From contig NZ_JACOQD010000002.1 of assembly GCF_014297365.1 (NCBI RefSeq), positions 186,001 to 250,000 of the forward strand: a DNA stretch of 64,000 nt, written 5' to 3'. Position 1 is the first letter of the stretch. Every line of letters starts with the position of its first letter. Source of the DNA: Winogradskyella echinorum. GTDB taxonomy: Bacteria > Bacteroidota > Bacteroidia > Flavobacteriales > Flavobacteriaceae. Positions 62,301-64,000 of this stretch are shown here, one piece after another. A program made the translations under genes and the position numbers. The notes under the pieces are model-generated. The model saw nothing but the letters and a program-made list of their open reading frames with translations, was not told the DNA's origin and ran no database searches.

Positions 62301-64000
62301 CATTGGCTATAAATGTTACTAATTCTTATGGAAGTGCTATAGAATATAGTATTGATGGTGGAACAACATTTTTCAATTCTAATGTTTTTACAGGACTTAC
62401 AGCTGGTAATTATGATGTTGTACTTCAATACTCTATTGGTTCTTCAGATTGTACAACGGATGTTCAAACTGAAACTATTAATGAAAATGATGCTATTTCT
62501 GGAACTGCAGAATTAACAACAGCATTAACCTGTAATGGTGATGGTACTATTACTGTAACAGGCGTTGCAGGCGGTGATGCACCATACATGTATAGTATTG
62601 ATGGAGCTACATTTCAGTCGAGTAATGTATTTACCGGATTAACTCAAGGAACTTATACTATAACAATTAGAGACGCTAACGATTGTACATCTATTACCAA
62701 TGACGTTACTTTAGATGCTTTAGATCCACCTACAGACTTAGAATTTAATAGTTCGCCTATAACATGTCCAACAAATACATCGACAGTTACAATCACATCA
62801 ACAACTGGTGGTACAGGTACTTTAGAATATCAAATTATAGCTCCAACTGGATCAACTACAGCATATCAAACTTCTAACGAATTTACTGGTTTAGAGCCTG
62901 GTACTTATACTTTTCAAGTAAGAGATGAGAATGATTGTAATTATGCGGAAACATTTACAATAGACCCTATTCCTACTCCAACTTTAAATGTAGTCTTAAC
63001 AGAAGATTTAGATTGTACAGCATCCTCTGACGCTGTACTGACTGGTACAATAACTGGTCCGGCTCCATATACTTACGGAGTATCTATTGATGGTAGCGCA
63101 TATTCAGCTCTTGGAACAACTGGTTCACCTTTTACTTATACCACAGGTACAGCAGGTGATTATCAGTTTGAAATTACAGATGCTAATGGCTGTACTGCTG
63201 AATCATCTATAATAACTGTTGAACCATTATCACCACCAGCGCTAAGTTTAGTTGTACAAAATCAACCAATTTTATGTAATGGTGATTCAAATGGTTCTAT
63301 TGATATTACGATTGATAATACTGTTGGTACACCACCATTTTCAATCAATGTAAACAATGATACAACTAGTACAGATTACGGAACACAAACATCTGGTTTG
63401 CCAGCAGGAACTTACACTGTTACGCTTACGGACGCAAAATCATGTACTGCAACAGAAACAATTACTATTAATGAGCCAGATGCTATTTTAGTAGATTACG
63501 ATGCTATAGATATTACATGTGGTGCAGGAGGTGTCTCACAGGGATCAGTAATTATCAATTCTGTATCTGGTGGTACAGCTCCATATAATTATTTTGTAAC
63601 TGGCACAAATGGTTATTCAAATTCAGAATTAAATTCTACTGGTTCAACTTCTGTAAGTTTTGATGTTGTTGATTTTGGGTTATACCAAATCAATGTAGTA
63701 GATGCTAACGGTTGTTCTATATTAATACAAGATGTACTTGTTGCTTCACCTCCAACAGATTTAGATATTAATATTGTTTCTACTGTCGATTGTTCAACAG
63801 GCGGAACAGCTGAAGTTAGTGTAGGGTCTAGTTTAGCTAGTGCTGGTCCTTTTTGGTTTAGTATTTACCAAGGTCCAATTTCTGCCTATCCAAATCCACC
63901 AGGATCTTGGATTGCTGGAGATCCATTGACTTTATCTGCAGAATTTAATAATTTAACACCAGGTGTTTTATATACGTTTATAGTATATGATGAATCAACA
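59396..64000 (+). CDS. Giant SprB-like surface adhesin, 5' part (runs off the window)
   Basis: The frame starts at ATG 59396 and stays open for 1535 codons to the last base. A signal peptide ends QQMFA (residue 24). An N-terminal domain (25-350) has paired features such as YDQAIKGDILLIGNSNVGL. A DUF11-like domain lies near 365-450 (IVLTKIVEDDMGNDIGGEL, GLGEPLNYIIGFQNTGNDN). From about residue 715 at least ten SprB-type repeats of about 82 residues follow, each with a Cys-Asn/Gly-Asp start and YTYSIDG- or GTYTVTITDANGC-like elements. SprB is the T9SS-secreted gliding adhesin of Flavobacterium. The 71-base gap after the PorP fusion contains a 9-bp inverted repeat (59340-59348, 59368-59376). The C-terminal sorting domain must lie outside the window. 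Confidence 0.9.
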   Translation, partial: MKKPTFSRIAIIVVLLILGQQMFAQNLVPFSPRYDQAIKGDILLIGNSNVGLHVSNPYNGNATNDNANAAVYVDIDGDPTTFNSSSADLDVPSDESCYQIVHASLYWSAVVNGSEPISDIKFKVPGGSYMDITGTEIYYQNAGNNNNSNTYAYHHDVTDILAALPNPEGTYTVANISSLVGPKPNSEGLSAGWSLFVVYEDPLLPSKYITSFDGFTKITSTINETFPISGFNTIPTGPVRAKFAFSTIEGDRGYSGDYLELNGTRISATNNAGTVIRPTNNFFNSSVSDINPLTNTSELFTTRNPTSSNTLGFDAGIINIPNPGNTLIANNATSADISLGSNLDIYYYYFSAFSIEIIAPNIVLTKIVEDDMGNDIGGELVGLGEPLNYIIGFQNTGNDNATNFTIRDILPVNIIYNHPTDLVLPAGVTVDSYDPVTRELVFNIDNSLVEQNDPVYEIRIHARVVDECNQLADACSNIINNQAYATYQGTINPDFTITDDPSLSSNTGCLISPQATNFLADLDCTFIQDEILCGDTIELTAANGYDSYAWSTSPTGTPVIGNTQTITVSSSDTYYSYNTAIAPCQSIVQQFNVQLFSGDIENPVIPYADEVVTCPNDGKLLPNIFLCGANDSRFIETNISDSTSMIWEQLDEASCAAVSNQDCANEDAACTWNEVGTGSSFLADYAGQFRLTINYPGGCFVQFYFNVYENLLDATVASTDIICTTNGSITINGVPSGYEFSIDGTNYQASNEFSVSTAGTYTAYIRQTGAPTNPCVFTVPNIQITDRDFTGTTTVSQPLCHGDKGGITIAANDADPQYTFTLHEGGTLVNSVGPIVDNNYAFDNLNPGTYTATLETENGCVFSEDITITEPPLLTVTAAVTVPLTCNDGEITVYPEGGTPPYYYFVNSTTDFQSVPQIVVTSAGIYDITVVDANNCSASTTITIDEIPEPDFTINTTDILCGGSGDTGSLAINVTNSYGSAIEYSIDGGTTFFNSNVFTGLTAGNYDVVLQYSIGSSDCTTDVQTETINENDAISGTAELTTALTCNGDGTITVTGVAGGDAPYMYSIDGATFQSSNVFTGLTQGTYTITIRDANDCTSITNDVTLDALDPPTDLEFNSSPITCPTNTSTVTITSTTGGTGTLEYQIIAPTGSTTAYQTSNEFTGLEPGTYTFQVRDENDCNYAETFTIDPIPTPTLNVVLTEDLDCTASSDAVLTGTITGPAPYTYGVSIDGSAYSALGTTGSPFTYTTGTAGDYQFEITDANGCTAESSIITVEPLSPPALSLVVQNQPILCNGDSNGSIDITIDNTVGTPPFSINVNNDTTSTDYGTQTSGLPAGTYTVTLTDAKSCTATETITINEPDAILVDYDAIDITCGAGGVSQGSVIINSVSGGTAPYNYFVTGTNGYSNSELNSTGSTSVSFDVVDFGLYQINVVDANGCSILIQDVLVASPPTDLDINIVSTVDCSTGGTAEVSVGSSLASAGPFWFSIYQGPISAYPNPPGSWIAGDPLTLSAEFNNLTPGVLYTFIVYDEST
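61540..64000 (+). repeat. SprB-type protein repeats (about ten)
   Basis: Ten units begin at sequences such as IICTTNGSITING, PLCHGDKGGITI, LTCNDGEITVY, ILCGGSGDTGSL, LTCNGDGTITVTG, ITCPTNTSTVTI, LDCTASSDAVL, ILCNGDSNGSID, ITCGAGGVSQGS and VDCSTGGTAEVS. Mean spacing is about 246 bases. The units are diverged at DNA level, so the array looks old and not prone to slippage. The array continues past the window. Confidence 0.8.

Overview
The window is a single stretch of low-GC chromosomal DNA from a marine-type member of the Flavobacteriaceae (Bacteroidota). Evidence: TANNTTTG-type -7 promoter boxes in front of several genes, almost no Shine-Dalgarno sequences, many lipoproteins with LxxC lipoboxes, a PorP/SprF protein, a type B type IX secretion (T9SS) sorting domain, and a giant SprB-like adhesin. 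No rRNA, tRNA, CRISPR array, transposase or phage gene is visible.

Layout. (1) 1-706 holds no gene but has degenerate repeats and inverted repeats. (2) 707-4520 carries a DnaQ-GIY-YIG nuclease fusion, an orphan GAF histidine kinase and a DMT transporter. (3) 4614-8498 is a TetR-led operon (NAD(P)-binding protein, nitroreductase, YqhD-type aldehyde reductase, DJ-1/PfpI lipoprotein) closed by a clear terminator; it looks like carbonyl/electrophile detoxification. (4) 8602-15158 on the minus strand is a histidine kinase/NtrC-type regulator pair followed by a small Cys protein, glutamate dehydrogenase, an Rnk/GreA-like protein, two small coiled-coil paralogues and a universal stress protein. A -24/-12 sigma-54 promoter and an upstream palindrome lie exactly where that regulator would act. 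(5) 15266-19173 has MarR with two operators, a YgjV-like protein, a QorB-like reductase, a zinc-ribbon protein, a SnoaL-like lipoprotein and an AraC regulator. (6) 18292-29627 reads as one long minus-strand transcription unit: GbsR-like regulator, RND efflux pump (adaptor, permease, outer-membrane factor), a TetR gene broken by two in-frame stops, then KefF-like, KefC-like, a metallo-beta-lactamase-fold hydrolase and AraC.

(7) 29773-35745 is an accessory metabolic group: SDR, 2-oxoglutarate/Fe(II) oxygenase, crotonase, AraC, DUF4437 cupin and nitroreductase, with a divergent HxlR regulator whose 17-bp operators flank the shared promoter region. (8) 35759-51895 is mixed: three serine-hydrolase (class C beta-lactamase fold) proteins, the tesA/ybbA/ybbP-like arrangement, a second DJ-1 protein, an ECF sigma factor with a membrane protein, an AraC-TPR-TolB-like hybrid regulator and a patatin. 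(9) 52049-64000 is a cell-surface/T9SS region: a degenerate intradiol-dioxygenase-fold secreted protein, a small secreted protein, a beta-helix protein, a T9SS type B cargo, a PorP/SprF barrel fused to a TolA-like helix and a SPOR-like domain, and the first 1535 codons of an SprB-like adhesin that runs off the window.

The strongest new leads are the PorP-coiled-coil-SPOR fusion beside the adhesin, the 20-bp-periodic promoter arrays shared by three secreted-protein genes, the sigma-54 stress regulon with its visible promoter and enhancer site, and the doubly interrupted TetR gene in the efflux/Kef unit. All functions are inferred from sequence by eye; no database search was run.
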